Origin: Eutypella sp. D-1
Taxonomy: Eukaryota; Ascomycota; Sordariomycetes; Xylariales; Diatrypaceae
DNA length: 64,000 bases
NCBI GenBank assembly: GCA_023313575.1
Contig: JAJTTP010000001.1
Span: 744,001-808,000 of the forward strand
Reading direction: 5' to 3'
This document shows positions 12,836-24,603 of this stretch, piece by piece. Each line of letters begins with the position of its first letter. Positions within the stretch are counted from its first letter, which is position 1. The translations under genes were made by a program, and so were the position numbers. A model generated the notes under the pieces. It had not been told where the DNA came from and searched no databases. It saw only the letters and a program-made list of their open reading frames with translations.

Positions 12836-14053
12836 ATGCCCGAAGAGAAGAAACCTCGCATCGTTCTCGGCCTGATGGGCTTTGGCCCCGAGGGCGTGCC
12901 AGGAGCCCGGATCACGAGCCTGGACACCTTTAAGCAGGCGCTAGACTTGTTCCAGCAGCGCGGGTACGGCGACGTCGACACGGCCCGGCTCTATGGCGGC
13001 GGTCTCCAGGAAGGGTTCACGCGGGAGGCTGGCTGGAAGGAGAGGGGGCTGTCGATAGGCACCAAGGTGTGGCCGGTCCCGCCAGGGTCCCATAGCGCGG
13101 AGGCTTTAACGAAAACCTTTGAGACCTCGCTCAAAGAACTCGGGACGGACTCTGTCGACGTATGATTTTGAGCCCCCTTCCCCCTAAACTATACCAGCTT
13201 CCTTTCCCGGAGCATGTTGACGGTGGGCTGACTATATATCGTAGATCTTCTATTTGCATGCGCCGGTATGAATAGTTGATCTACATAATTACCTTACCAT
13301 TGCTCTTCACGACAGCCGCGACAAAGACGTATGTATATATATAGCTAAACCTACTTATAGGATCGCTCCGTACCTTTCGCCGAGACACTTGAGGCCGTGG
13401 ACAAGCTGTACCGAGCGGGGAGGTTTAGGCGCCTAGGGTTGAGCAACTACACGTCTTTCGAGGTGGCCGAGATTGTGATGACGTGCGCACACAACGGGTG
13501 GGTGCGGCCCACGGTGTACCAGGCCATTTACAACTGCGTCATGCGGACGATCGAGGACGAGCTGGTGCCGACGTGCAGGCGCTACGGCATCAGCATCGAT
13601 GTCTACAGCCCTACGGGGGGCGGGTTCCTGACCGGAAAGATCAAGTCCAAGGAGGACGACCCGCAGGAGGGCCGGTACGGGCCGGGCGTGATGCAGGCCT
13701 GGCTGCGGGACCGCTATTGGCGCGACGGCATCATCGGCGGTGTGCAGATGATCCGCGAGGCCGCTGAGAGGCACGGACTCGGCGCTATCGAGGTTGCCAT
13801 GCGTTGGATTGTGCACCACTCGAAACTACGGGTCAATGACGGTGAGGATGGGATTGTCATCGCCGGCTCGAACCTGAAGCAGATTGAGGATAATCTGGAC
13901 TACCTGGACAAGGGACCACTTCCAGACGAGCTCGTGGACGTGCTGGAGCGCGCGTGGAAAGTGGCCAAGGCCGATGTTGAACCATACTGGCAGTCTCCTA
14001 TGGAATATGGTTATGACACACGAGAGGTCCTCTTTGGAGTAGGTGGCAAGTAG
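12836..14053 (+). CDS. Aldo-keto reductase (aflatoxin B1-aldehyde reductase-like, AKR7 type)
   Basis: Exons: 12836-13159, 13245-13265 and 13361-14053, giving 345 aa. The middle exon is a 21-nt microexon encoding IFYLHAP. The AKR catalytic tetrad is visible: Asp48 and Tyr53 in DVDTARLYGGG, Lys77 in GTKVWP, and His113 in FYLHAPD, which the microexon supplies. GLSNYTSFEVAEI and the C-terminal nucleotide-binding segment (VIAGSNLKQIEDNL) are also typical. Such enzymes reduce aldehydes, dialdehydes and ketones with NADPH in the cytosol. Fungal relatives occur both in detoxification and in secondary metabolism. A TATTTATTTA sequence lies about 90 nt upstream of the start. Its neighbours are unrelated, so a role in detoxification is an inference. 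Confidence 0.92.
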
Positions 14054-14478
14054 GACAGCGTGGTTTCTGGACATATGTACTGGCTATCATAAGAGCAAAA
14101 TGAACATGGGCAAGAGAAACGAGCACGAGAAAAATACATGAACTATGATGATTGGATATGGCCAGGTAAAAAAGCCTATTAGTACTGAGCATAGAACGAA
14201 CGACGTACACGGTCTTGGCCATTAGAGAGCAAATTTGGATCATTGATACCCGTATAGACTTTACCTAAAGATACTACTTATAGTACCAGGCATGTTTCCC
14301 GCCTAATGTCAGCTGGGTATTAGTCTATTCCCTTCCCTGCCTGAACGCCTATGCCGAGTCTCCCACAAGAAAAAGAGGGGGAGGGGGGAGGTGTGGGTAT
14401 CGTGATGGTAAGATAAAGCATATTTTTCGTTACATCATACAGGTCGGGGACCAGACCAGACCAAGAGGAATCTTCTCG
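14054..14478. other. Short intergenic region between convergent genes
   Basis: This is the 3'-to-3' gap between the aldo-keto reductase and the macro-domain gene. A G/A-rich run lies at about 14368-14395. I see nothing else in it. Confidence 0.5.
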
Positions 14479-15467
14479 TTAAGACTCGGGGTCCTGCTTC
14501 TGTTTTTTCTGAGCATGATCTGGGTCCGCTGGGTCGGTGGTAGGAACGCTGGGTAATTGGGCAGGGGTTGAACCAGCCGCGACTTGGTCATCAGGTGTCG
14601 TTTCTGTGGTGGTTTCATTTCCTCGGGACGAAGCGGTTGTCTCGGTAGCGGTAGTAGGTGGTGGGAAGAAATGGCTGTTCGTGGAGAGAGAGATATATAT
14701 ATATATACTGGTTAGAGGGAGGGAGGAGGACGTTTTCATGAAAAGAGAAATGAAAAGCGGCATGAAAAGAGGAGTACTTACGGAAGGGCATGGTTATAAG
14801 CGCGGACATCCTTCTCTTCAAAGGTGACGAAGACGACCTTGTCAAGCTTCTTGCCATCATGGGTATCGAGGACAGAGGCAACGGTCTCGCAAGCAACTTT
14901 GGCAGCATCACGGCTTGGATAACCATAGATGCCAGTGCTTATGGCACTGAATGCGATGGTCTTCAGGTCATGCTGGATGGCAAGCTCTAGACTTGACTGA
15001 TAGCAGGCGCGAAGGGCAGCCTCACTCCGTTCAGGACGAAGGTCATCATAGACAGGACCGACTGTATGGATGACCTTCTTACAAGGTAATCGGTAGGCAT
15101 TGGTGATCTTAGAGGAGCCGGTATCGCAGCCGTTCAGTGTCCTGCACTCGGCTAGAAGCTGAGGGCCAGCGGCACGATGAATAGCACCGTCGACACCTCC
15201 GCCACCAAGGAGAGACGTGTTGGCGGCATTTACGATAGCATCTACGGCAAGTTTGGTGATATCACCGCGAATCAAGCCGATGCGATCGTTGTTAAGGGAA
15301 TGGGCGGATGCAGAAGGGTTGGGGTAATTGGGAGAATTGGGAGAATCGAGTTTATTCAGTTTGTAGAGAAGGTTGAGAGTAGGAATATCAGCGGCAGCAA
15401 TCGGGGCCATTTTAATATGATTTATATGACGATTGTTCGAGATTCTCCTGATGATTTGGCGAAGCAT
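14479..15467 (-). CDS. Macro-domain protein, probable (O-acetyl-)ADP-ribose hydrolase
   Basis: Minus-strand exons: 15467-14782 and 14674-14479, giving 293 aa from the first ATG. A second ATG at 15410 (residue 20) would give 274 aa and begin MAPIAAADIPTL, a common start in fungal homologues. The macro domain (about residues 60-225) shows the MacroD-type features: GDIT at 68-71, NAAN at 80-83, the Gly-rich loop LLGGGGVDGAIH, and ISTGIYGYP near the end. This class removes mono-ADP-ribose from proteins and deacylates O-acetyl-ADP-ribose, the product of sirtuins. The extra N-terminus is rich in Arg, Ile and Asn and lacks acidic residues, so it could be a mitochondrial presequence. The tail after residue about 230 is low-complexity Thr/Pro/Gln. 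The 107-nt intron contains a TA repeat. Confidence 0.88.
14694..14707. repeat. TA microsatellite in the macro-domain gene intron
   Basis: Seven alternating AT/TA units lie inside the single intron of the macro-domain gene. The repeat is short and not otherwise remarkable. Confidence 0.7.
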
Positions 15468-16636
15468 TCGTGTAATAAATGGTGTAGCTTCTGGGGTTGT
15501 CGTTGTAATTGTAATTAAAAGTGGAATTGTAACCCAGGTGTGGTGGTGGTGGTGGTGTAGTGTAGTGTTGATAGTGACGAGGATGAGGATGACGATAATG
15601 ATGATGATAACGAATAAAAATAATATACCTAGGTACAGTACATATAGGTAGGTCCCCTAGCTGGAGGTACCTATTGTAGCTAGGGCTGTAGAGTAATACA
15701 TGGCGGGGTAGTCACATACATGGAATAGCTGGACTGCCTTAGGTACCTACCTAAGTACATAAAACCTTGGAACCACCCCCACAGCTTGTATACACCTGGA
15801 CAGCTTGTATGCCCACAGCCTGGCAGGTCCACTCCAGTATTGCCTTTTACTCTTACCTCTACTCGTATAGTTCTGAGGTTCCTGAGGTCGAGATCTTAAC
15901 CTACTTAGGTACGGGCTGGGTTACGGATTATTTTATTTAAAATGTATTGATGGATGTCCGGGCCCACCTGGTTCTGTTAAATACTTACATATGTAGGTAA
16001 TACTAATAAAGACCATGTGCAAGGCTCGGGGGCGGAACTGCACATCTCTTAAAAACAATAATACCGAGAAGGAGCTGTTTTTCTAGGTGTTTCTTTCTTC
16101 TTCTGTCTCTAGGGTCTCTTTTTTTGCTCATGCCTATATATAAATAAATGTGACTCTTTTGCAGTGTGTCAACGAGGCTTACTACCACTTAAAAAGATAA
16201 TTAAAGCGATAAGAGCGTCTCTCACCCGAAGGTAGTCTGTGCCGATTCTTAGATCCATACAGGCCTTTGTTCCCCCCTTTTCCATTTTCGGTCTTGAAGC
16301 ATTCAATGGCTTATCATCGGATCCGAACCTGCAAACGGTGTTCACCTACCTTTGTCCACAAACTCTGTCATGTATTCTCTTATAATAATCTTTTGTATTC
16401 TGTTGCGTTCTTTTGTGTTCTCTTGTATCCTGAGGCGACCGCCGTCTAATATCTCCTTTCAATGCGAGATACTTGTGTGCCTCCTTCAACCTGCTCCCCC
16501 TTCAGACCCTTTCGGAGCGATCTTCCAATATCGTCACAACTCAACTAGTAGACGCATTGACTATATCGTTTCAACTGAGTTGCTTGACTTTTTATAATAC
16601 CTGACGCGCCTATCTTGGCGACGGAACCCATCCACC
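15468..16636. other. Divergent promoter region with TACCTA palindromes
   Basis: This region lies between the divergently transcribed macro-domain and zincin/b5 genes. It contains a GGT/GTG-rich run (15540-15565), TACCTAGGTA at about 15626-15636, and the near-palindrome CTTAGGTACCTACCTAAG at 15738-15755. I see no coding sequence. Confidence 0.55.
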
Positions 16637-19600
16637 ATGAACGTGTCCAAAGTTGATCTGCAGGAGCTGCAACAGGGATATGGCGTCTTGCCTCAAGTCT
16701 CGCCGTCGGTATCCCATTTCGGTCCTGCCACCCATCCACTAAACCGTAAACACCATCCCGATGGGCGCACCCACTCCGGCCTCGCACCGGAGTTTCCCTC
16801 TCTCAACCTTCATGAATACACCATGCCGCCAAATCTTCGACCGCCTCGACCAGCTCTACCCCGTCCGAGTGATGTGGAGCTCGACAGGCTCTTTCTTTCC
16901 GAGCGTATACAAAAATTTGGCTTTAGAGGACTCAAGGCCTGGGAGACTCTCCCCTTCACCGAGGTGCTCTACGACGGATTTCCAGGAGCGGCAGACGACG
17001 GGGACCAGTGGGGCTCCTGGCTTAGGTTCGCCGAAACCATTGTCCAAGTAGATGAGAGCACATGGTTCGAAGTCTTTAAGAAGCCAAGATGGTTTGATAT
17101 GAGAAGGGACCCTAGAGATGAACTTACTCACCCTATTCCTCCCTTGGCGCAATTCCCCGAAGAACGCGTGCACTGGAGCGTTGATATCAAGCCAATCTGG
17201 GACATTTTACGCATTGCTTTAGAACTTTCCAATCGTGTTCTTAAGAAACTGATTGAAGAAGAGAACCCCTGGTTTGTTCCCACTTTTCTGTTCTGCTAAC
17301 TCGGCCCCGAGTCTACAATAGTATTGACGCTATATTACAGGTTTCTCGCGTTACTATCCCAACACTGTTTCGCATGGGACGATGAGTTGGATGGAGATGC
17401 TAAATTTCATAAGGATGAGACCCGTTATAAATTGGAGAGCTTACACGGGGGCTGGAGTGAACAAAGCACTGATAATTGCTCTCAGCCGATATGTCATTTG
17501 GCGTCGAAACCGACCTCTGCAAATGAAGCCCTCGAGGCATATTTACGGGGAACAATCTGGTCCTTCTTTGACCAAACTGACACAAACGGTGAAATGTCCG
17601 CCTGGGGCGTGACCTGCATGCGGCCTCATTTTATGTGTGAGGAGCCTCCGGTGGCGTCGATATCGATACACACACAGTGCATGGTGCCGCTGTTGGAAGC
17701 GAACACGAGTGTGGCAGAAAGATGCGTGTGCCTATTTAATCTGACGGCGACGGTGTGTACCCGGCTTGGAAATTTTGCGTTATTGAAATGTTTATTACAA
17801 GCATAGTTAACCTAATTGTGTTATTCCCACAGATACTCCACGAGCTTATGGTAAGAACACAGGCCTATCCTCCCACGTCGGTGACCAACACACTTATGAT
17901 GTACATTTTAGCATGCGCTATGGGCAGGAGCGGTGGAAGATCATGAGCCAGTATGTAATCTCGCAAACGCATTTCTTAAGTTACTGGGCCGGATCATTGA
18001 TTCCATGGTTCTCATCAGTTCTTCGAAGAACAATGGTGTTCAGAGCTCGGCCACTCCTTCGAACAACTCGTCTGGGGTGGTACATTAGGTCCTCTACCGT
18101 CACACATTACGTTACGCCCGGACGGCATAAAAGCCACGCCGGGACACGCCCTTTTCTTTTCGCCCTGGCCTAGTCCCAGAGATTATGCGTCGTCTCCGCC
18201 TCGCGATCTTAATCTCGCGGTCGAGATTATCGTAAAAGGAAGGCCCTTCAATGAAGCTTATTTGCCCGCGTTATTCGCATCGGCTTTTGTGAGCGAAAAG
18301 TACTGGCAGAATTCTGTGGCGAGTCGTAAGAGATCCCATCCCGAGGTGGAAGATTGGAGTGACGAGAAGAGCGGCTAAGCATTATCAATCTCAACAGAAG
18401 GGTCCATGAGCTTCCATTTTCCGTTACTTATCTCCAGTTTCGTAACGGTGAGTGTACAGGGTTATCGCCATGCTGCATCGTCATATAGCGGCCCGTATGG
18501 ACATCCTGAACTCGAAAATGCATATTCAGAAGCAATGGAAAGATTCCATGACAGAAGAACACGCTGGCACGAGCTCCGAGACCCGTGGTTTGATGAAGAA
18601 TACCGGGTATGGCAGTTACTTCCGTGGTCATGGCATAACGCGCGCGAGCTCGTCATGTTGTTTAGACATTACCACACACTTCGTCTGGGGCCACAATGCC
18701 ACTGGATCGTTGAGCATTTGCACCACACCGAAGCCCTGTACCAAGATTCTGCAACAGACCCTGATCACGAGGATCCCATCGCCACCCTTTATTCGATTGT
18801 TCGATTGTTGATGTTAAGCTCTCTTTCTCTTACCACCCCATGGCTACTACGTCAAAGACAAGTTGGGAATTCAGTGATCTATCCAAGCCGGGAGGCGGCG
18901 CCGTCATTTTCGCACCTTCCTCAGGGTCGTCTTGGACCCTACCAGCTCTGTCCTGTTCCCCGTCAACAAAAGATCGAATTAACCTTGAACACCGGGTGGA
19001 CAGGGCATATGGACAATTTTGAAGAGATATTTCTTAGAATCGATGAACTTGAAACTGGCCACGGTGCCCCGCTGTGAGTTACACCAGGTTTGACCTTTTC
19101 ATCACCGCGCTCCTCGTTTCCTGTACTGTGCTGATTGGGATCTATCATGACAGAAATTGGCTACAGAATTTGCGGCATGCGGCGACAAGATTAAAAACAT
19201 TCCGCGAGTCAAGACCTGAAGTCAACTGCTGGTCTGAAGACTTCCCCTTCATAATCCCCCCATGGTAAGGATGATTCCTCTTAGAAGTTTCCGGATACGT
19301 TCGACTAATGCTAACGCTAACCTTTTACCTAGTATGTCTTGTAGTTCACAACTCCGACCGGTGATTCTTAAGTCCACGTGTTGATATGTAACAGATGAGC
19401 CCTCTTGGGTAATCCGACCTGCGGTTCCAAACCCGAACGATATTCCCAATTTCGCCGTGTTTGAGCCAGTAAGCCCTAGAGAACGAACAGGAGGGCGTTT
19501 GAACCCCATTAGCCCGGCTCAGATTGCAAGATTCAAAGAAGCGACAAATAGTCGCCGAAGATCCAGAGGACCTAAGTCCCACCGTGGGCGACGTGGTGGT

Positions 19601-21272
19601 CTTACATACTTCACGATTAGCGAAGTTGGTCTCCATAGGCGCTTTGAGGATGCGTGGCTAGTCGAGCCAGATCTCGATCTCGGTTTCGATGTTTACAATT
19701 TGACCGGTATGCTGCTATATGACGCTTTGCTTAGCAGCCTTCGAAACTGACGAGAATTTATTCTAGAAATACTGCGGCAGATGGACTATACTGCCAAGGA
19801 TTATTCTGAAATCGTTACTGGGAGCCCTATTGGGCCGATGCTAATTCGCAGTGGCGACAGAAGGGTCCAGGCCCTAAGGACAAGGTTCAGAAGGAGTTTT
19901 CAGCCTATTGGGAAGTTGTTCATGCAAAGACGTTCCGAAGAAGTCGCTGAGTTTGATGGGGAACATGGAATACGCTTATGGATCAGTATAGGCCTTGATG
20001 TCTATGATATAACGGGTAGGTTGGACAGAATGGTATGCTCAAGAAACTTCCTAGGACGCTGACCAAGGACTGCAGATTTCCCCTTCGTCACACCTCAGGA
20101 GAAAAGCGCACTCACTAAGGCACCCGGAGGACCAGTGACCTTGACTCAGTCTCAAGCCATCCCCGACGTGAAGGACTTGTTAAGGCGCCTGAGTCCATTA
20201 AAGTGCGCACTGCTTAGTAGTGCACCAAGGCATGGATTAAGCCAAGAAGAGCGGGAGCGTCGTGTTTACACCCCAAGGACGTTAAGGTGGCATGACAACC
20301 GACACACTGGAATCTATACGGCTATTGGAAGCGATGTATATGATATCACAAGTAAGTGGCAACTACCCGTATCTTACACCACCCATATGTTACATACTGA
20401 CATATGCTTAATCAAGCGTATTTTGATTTCCATCCTGGAGGTAGTGCAACCCTGATCGCCTGCGCTGGACGCGATGCAACAGAGGAGTTCCAAAAACATC
20501 ATGGAGCGGATACTATCCAAAACTTTGCGCATTTGAAGGCCGGGCGGCTTGTTCCAGAATACTCCCCGGACGAACCTCTCGCCACGACAGAGATTATCTT
20601 GCATCAATGGGTCTTTGATATTTCGGATCTCAGGGACGATGATCCTGACCTGTACAAAGCTCTGATCAAGTTCGGCGGTACCAACGCAACTACTATACTA
20701 CTAGACCAAGAACCTGGTGCCAATGAGCTCGTCATGTTGTACGATCAGGAGAAACGGATAGTGGGTGGCGTGCGCCGGGAGGAGTTGCTAGAAATCCCTG
20801 ATGAGGAAGTTCCAAAGCATGATGACCCACATCAAACAACTGGTGCTTGGGTCATAGTGGGCGAGCTTGTATATAATGTTACAGGTAAGTAACGTCAAGA
20901 ACCTTTGGAACGTGAGACCAGCTTAAGGGCTGACCTGAAAACACAACAGACCTGATGCGGTATAGCTCGCTATACGAGCGACAAATCCCAGAAAGATGGG
21001 CCGGAAAAACCCTGAAGGACGCCAGCCTGGAAGAGTGGCTCACTGATAATTTTGAGGCTCGCGTAATAGGTCGTTTGGTTCAGGGACCAGCTTGGGAACC
21101 ACTCAATTTACCACAAGGGGAGAAAAAGGAGGAGCCCGAAAACGACATGCCGGATGGAATGTATTATCGGAGGGCGGAAGGTGCCTCGGACTTGGGCTTT
21201 TCCAAGAAGCGTACACTCGATGAGATGTCCCATGGCGTGCCTGAAAGGCATACGAAAAGAAAACAAGAGTAG
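16637..21272 (+). CDS. Zincin-like metallopeptidase fused to four cytochrome-b5-like repeats
   Basis: Model of about 1277 aa. Exons: 16637-17271, 17341-17752, 17833-17850, 17912-17950, 18019-18325, 18398-19073, 19154-19264, (19333-19340, uncertain), 19395-19706, 19767-20015, 20076-20351, 20417-20884, 20950-21272. Start context is CCACCATGA. Splicing builds the zinc motif I-L-H-E-L-M|H-A-L-W (His352, Glu353, His356). It is followed by E-L-G-H-S-F-E-Q-L-V-W-G-G, where Glu377 is a likely third ligand. Four b5-like units follow, each marked by [VL]DVY[DN][IL]T or LVYNVT and each broken by a phase-1 intron just after that motif. Only the third keeps heme-ligand candidates: HPGG (His1020) and His1042/1043. 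The charged C-terminus ends in a Lys/Arg cluster. I see no signal peptide. It could be two genes if the join near 19264-19395 is wrong. Function is unknown; peptidase and heme binding are inferred from motifs. Confidence 0.75.
17833..17850 (+). other. 18-nt microexon encoding half of the zinc-binding motif
   Basis: This exon, between acceptor CCCACAG and donor GTAAGA, codes only for I-L-H-E-L-M. The next exon (17912) begins with the second zinc-ligand His. Both flanking introns are phase 0. Skipping it would remove His352 and Glu353 without shifting the frame. Confidence 0.7.
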
Positions 21273-21869
21273 CGGTTCCGGATGTGGGGTTTGGTTTCTT
21301 GACGTAGAAGTAATCGCTTGTGCCTGTATATAGTCATGTGGCTGGCTATCCAGCTGTCCACTCATTCAATCGTTTTTCGCATGAAAAAAACACCCTCTGA
21401 GCCGCGAGAAGTCCGAGGTGCTAGGTGTACGGTGGAGACATTATCATAGTTGAGCCTCCAGTAGGACTATTAGCCGGGAGGTAGTCGGGTATAGCAGAGC
21501 CAGATTTTAGGTCCGGGGATGGCCTGAGTATATCTCGAATATGTGTGTTGCGGCTACACCATACCGTTACACCATCGGGGCACAAAAGATGGCGAATGAC
21601 TGCAATTGTGGCAATCATACTGGTGCTTACAGCCATATATATATGTGTGTGACCCCTGGACATATAGTGGAGAGCCTGTACGGGTGACCAATCCGTAACG
21701 GTTATCACTTGAGTGGGGATTAATTATTTGGTGGTGCGGGGTTATGGACGTAACTCACAACCATTGCAGATACATCCACATTGCCTTTTCTTTTGATTCC
21801 TTTGTTTTTTTTGTTCTTTCGGGTACATGCAAGAGACACATTTTAGCCCAACCTTCAAGGGCGACTGAG
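21273..21869. other. Intergenic region
   Basis: I see no gene here. It holds the 3' end of the zincin/b5 transcript, a TATATATATGTGTGTG run near 21636-21651, and a T-rich tract near 21785-21815 before the CorA-like gene. Confidence 0.5.
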
Positions 21870-23327
21870 ATGAGACCAACCGATAATGCTGGGTGCCGCG
21901 GTTTCCAAATGCTCACATGGGTGAAAGGTAGTTACGGTTTCAACTTATTGAATTAATAATGAAAACATTGAAGCCGTAGATTAATGAATATATAGGCGAC
22001 GACCAATGGATAACCACATCGATTCCACACATGACGGTACAGGAAGGAGACTATTCTCCTCTGAAGGCCTCAGATCGCGCCGACGTAAGCATATTGTATG
22101 GCTCCACGATCACCAAATAATCCCAAAGCGCTCATAACTAATGAATTGGCAGCATACATGAGGGAAGGGAAAACCCTCTATGCCCAGAGTGTGGTCAGTA
22201 CCTTGGCCATATATTCGAGTTGCTTAATGAATGGTGGCCTGCATATTGTGATAGAAATGGACACTTCGCCCACCGAGATGAGTTGGATGATGATAAGGAG
22301 AACATTATAGGCATGAGTAAGTCTTGACACCCGATAGTTCAAAGCCAAAGGGGGTTTACGAACTAATAAATTTTACTAAGGCACGTCCTTGCGCTTCCTC
22401 TTACAATATTTTAGAAGCGCACCCAGTTTAGAGAACCCCATTATTCACGAATGGAAAGGTTTTATTCTATTCACACACTGGCTGCAGGAGTCGAATCAAA
22501 GCAAGCTGTTCTTCATACGAACGGACCCGCCCTTCTTGGAGCGAGTTATCTCTCCAATAATGCAAAAGGTGCAAGAGGAAGGCGTTCCCAGACACCCTTT
22601 ATGGGTATACCCCATAATCCTACATGAATACGACACTTTGCAGCACAATGCAATATTCCACCTTCGTGACCTCACTGAGTTAGAGGAGCACCGGGCAGAG
22701 TATTCCGAGTCGCGGAAGCTGACAGTGTATGCCCGGCTACATGAAATCGCCCGGTGGATAATAACTGTTTGCGAGATGCTAGAGGTCAACGAGAAGACAT
22801 TCGAGTGCATGATCCAATGCCACGAGGATTTTGTGAAACATACATCGACGTTGACGGCGGGCATCCCCAGTATTCCCATGCGCAGAATCCGCCAAGATCT
22901 GGAACAATACGTGCTCATGACTTCCAACTTGTACCGTCGATGTGCTTCGTACCAGGAACGCATGAGGAACGTAATCCAGCTGGTATTCAACATCGTCGCC
23001 CAGAACGAAGCACGATCCTCCATGGCTATTGCGGTGGCCATGAAAGCCGATGGTCAGATCATGAAGGCCACGTCGCTTATCGCGCTACTATTTCTTCCTC
23101 CGACTTTCATATCGGCCGTTTTCAGCACGACTTTCTTCGAATTTGGTGCGGATTCGCAATCTTGGGGCGTTTCTCAAGAGTTTTGGATTTATTGGGCGGT
23201 CGTGGTGCCAGTTACATTGATGTGCCTGGGGGTATGGTACAAATGGTTTGCTGGCAGTACCTCAATCTTTCCGGGACGCATAAAGAACCATATGGTAGAG
23301 CAAAGAGGTGTAGAATGGGTTATCTGA
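21870..23327 (+). CDS. CorA-like two-span membrane protein
   Basis: Model: 21870-21927, 21996-22084, 22163-22316, 22381-23327, about 415 aa. The first exon and the acceptor at 22162 are the weak points; an in-frame ATG also exists at 21744. The C-terminal part shows CorA-superfamily layout: long amphipathic helices (about residues 180-310) ending in RSSMAIAVAMKADGQIMKAT, then TM1 (SLIALLFLPPTFISAVFSTT) and TM2 (WIYWAVVVPVTLMCLGVWY), with a basic cytosolic end. The GMN signature of true CorA Mg2+ channels is absent; the post-TM1 sequence reads STTFFEFG. This is usual for the large Pezizomycotina CorA-like group, whose transport role is unproven. The N-terminal part has a CPEC motif. It lies close downstream of the zincin/b5 gene on the same strand. 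Confidence 0.78.
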
Positions 23328-23892
23328 AGCTTTCCTGGCTCTGGTGTGGAAAGGCGATACGGATAGGGGCCCCTATTGTGGGCCCATGATGGGAATTATG
23401 GGACTCCCCACTCACCCCCTAAACCGGTCTTGACACAATGGATGCAACTAGCTTCATGGCCTGTACGTTACATCTTTTTTCATTCGATTCGGACAAAGAA
23501 ATGAAGGCGGATTAAGCAATTCACTGGAATAGAAATAAATAGATGAAGGAAACATCTACAATTCTTTTTCAGGACCCATGTCGAATGCAGATGCGGTATT
23601 AACTAGGTACTCGATTACCTCTGTAGTGGTCAAGTAAAAACAATGGAATGGTAATTTAGTATCCATTTCGTGCTAAAAGAGGTTTGCTCATTCATGCCGC
23701 ATCACATATCACATATTCAGGAAGGTCGTGTGTGAACAATGAATCTATCCTCGAACAATGACATACTGTACTGCATTTACATATATACCGCTATATGAGT
23801 CAGCATGTGAACAGATGGCGTTTCTTAACTGAATAATGTGCAAGGAAACCGATCACTCTAGGTATATAGGTACCTGGGATTTCTAAAGCACC
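23328..23892. other. Intergenic region
   Basis: I see no coding sequence. A short TATATAGGTACC element at about 23862-23873 precedes the next start codon. Otherwise I see nothing in it. Confidence 0.5.
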
Positions 23893-24603
23893 ATGTTTGC
23901 CCAGTCTGCAGCAGAATCAGAAACTATTACGCTAGACGAAGAGCGTCGGTATCTTGCCTTGGCAGGTTGGGTGTTCGGTATTGTCTTTGTACTTAGTATC
24001 TGCGCTACCTCTGTAGTCGTGTCATTCGCATATCAATCTAGATACAGCAAGATGAATAGAGGAAGCGACGACCCTGAGTCTGGCCTCTCAGGGATGAGGG
24101 CCTGGCATGACTTTAAGGAACGATCCTGCCAACTATCTCCCCATAAGACAAGCAATAAGGCATCATCTCAGGAGACCACACTAGAGAGTTTCCCTTCATT
24201 CCACCCAAGCTACACGGACCTTTCCCAAACAAGCAATGGCGAAGCCCCAGAGATTAACAGTCAGAGGACCTATCGAACTCGGCTCAGAAGGTTCATCAAA
24301 AAAGTAAGCATGTTGCTTGTCTGGCGATGCCCGGTTGAAATCGAGCCACAACATGGGGGTTGTGCCCATGTATCGACACAGAGCAAGCGGGACACACATT
24401 CGACTATAAGTCAACTTAAAAGATGGCCGAGCGATCCTGGGAAACCTCGTAATTCTTGGAACCATTGTGAGTCGTGGATGTCGGATGATTTCCCCGCTCA
24501 TTATCAGGCTTATGCCGACTACGCCGAGTATGGGGCTGAGGCACCGCCAAAACGACCCGCAGAGGCGAGAACTGCATCTCATCGGCATTCATCATATTTC
24601 TAA
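23893..24603 (+). CDS. Hypothetical single-span membrane protein
   Basis: An uninterrupted 236-aa frame starting with CACCATGTTTGCC, a good fungal start context. One strong membrane segment lies at about residues 25-47 (LALAGWVFGIVFVLSICATS and on). A Ser/Arg-rich soluble tail with no domain I recognise follows. The N-terminus before the membrane segment is short and acidic, so a type III-like topology (tail inside) is possible. The gene follows the CorA-like gene on the same strand at 565 nt. It may be real or partly mis-modelled, and codon use looks ordinary. I cannot assign a function. Confidence 0.5.
   Translation: MFAQSAAESETITLDEERRYLALAGWVFGIVFVLSICATSVVVSFAYQSRYSKMNRGSDDPESGLSGMRAWHDFKERSCQLSPHKTSNKASSQETTLESFPSFHPSYTDLSQTSNGEAPEINSQRTYRTRLRRFIKKVSMLLVWRCPVEIEPQHGGCAHVSTQSKRDTHSTISQLKRWPSDPGKPRNSWNHCESWMSDDFPAHYQAYADYAEYGAEAPPKRPAEARTASHRHSSYF

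Noticed and set aside
19075..19077. TGA that would end the zincin/b5 gene early
   Set aside because: A GTGAGT donor overlaps it and a matching acceptor at 19153 continues the frame with coding-like sequence. The join further on (19264-19395) remains uncertain.
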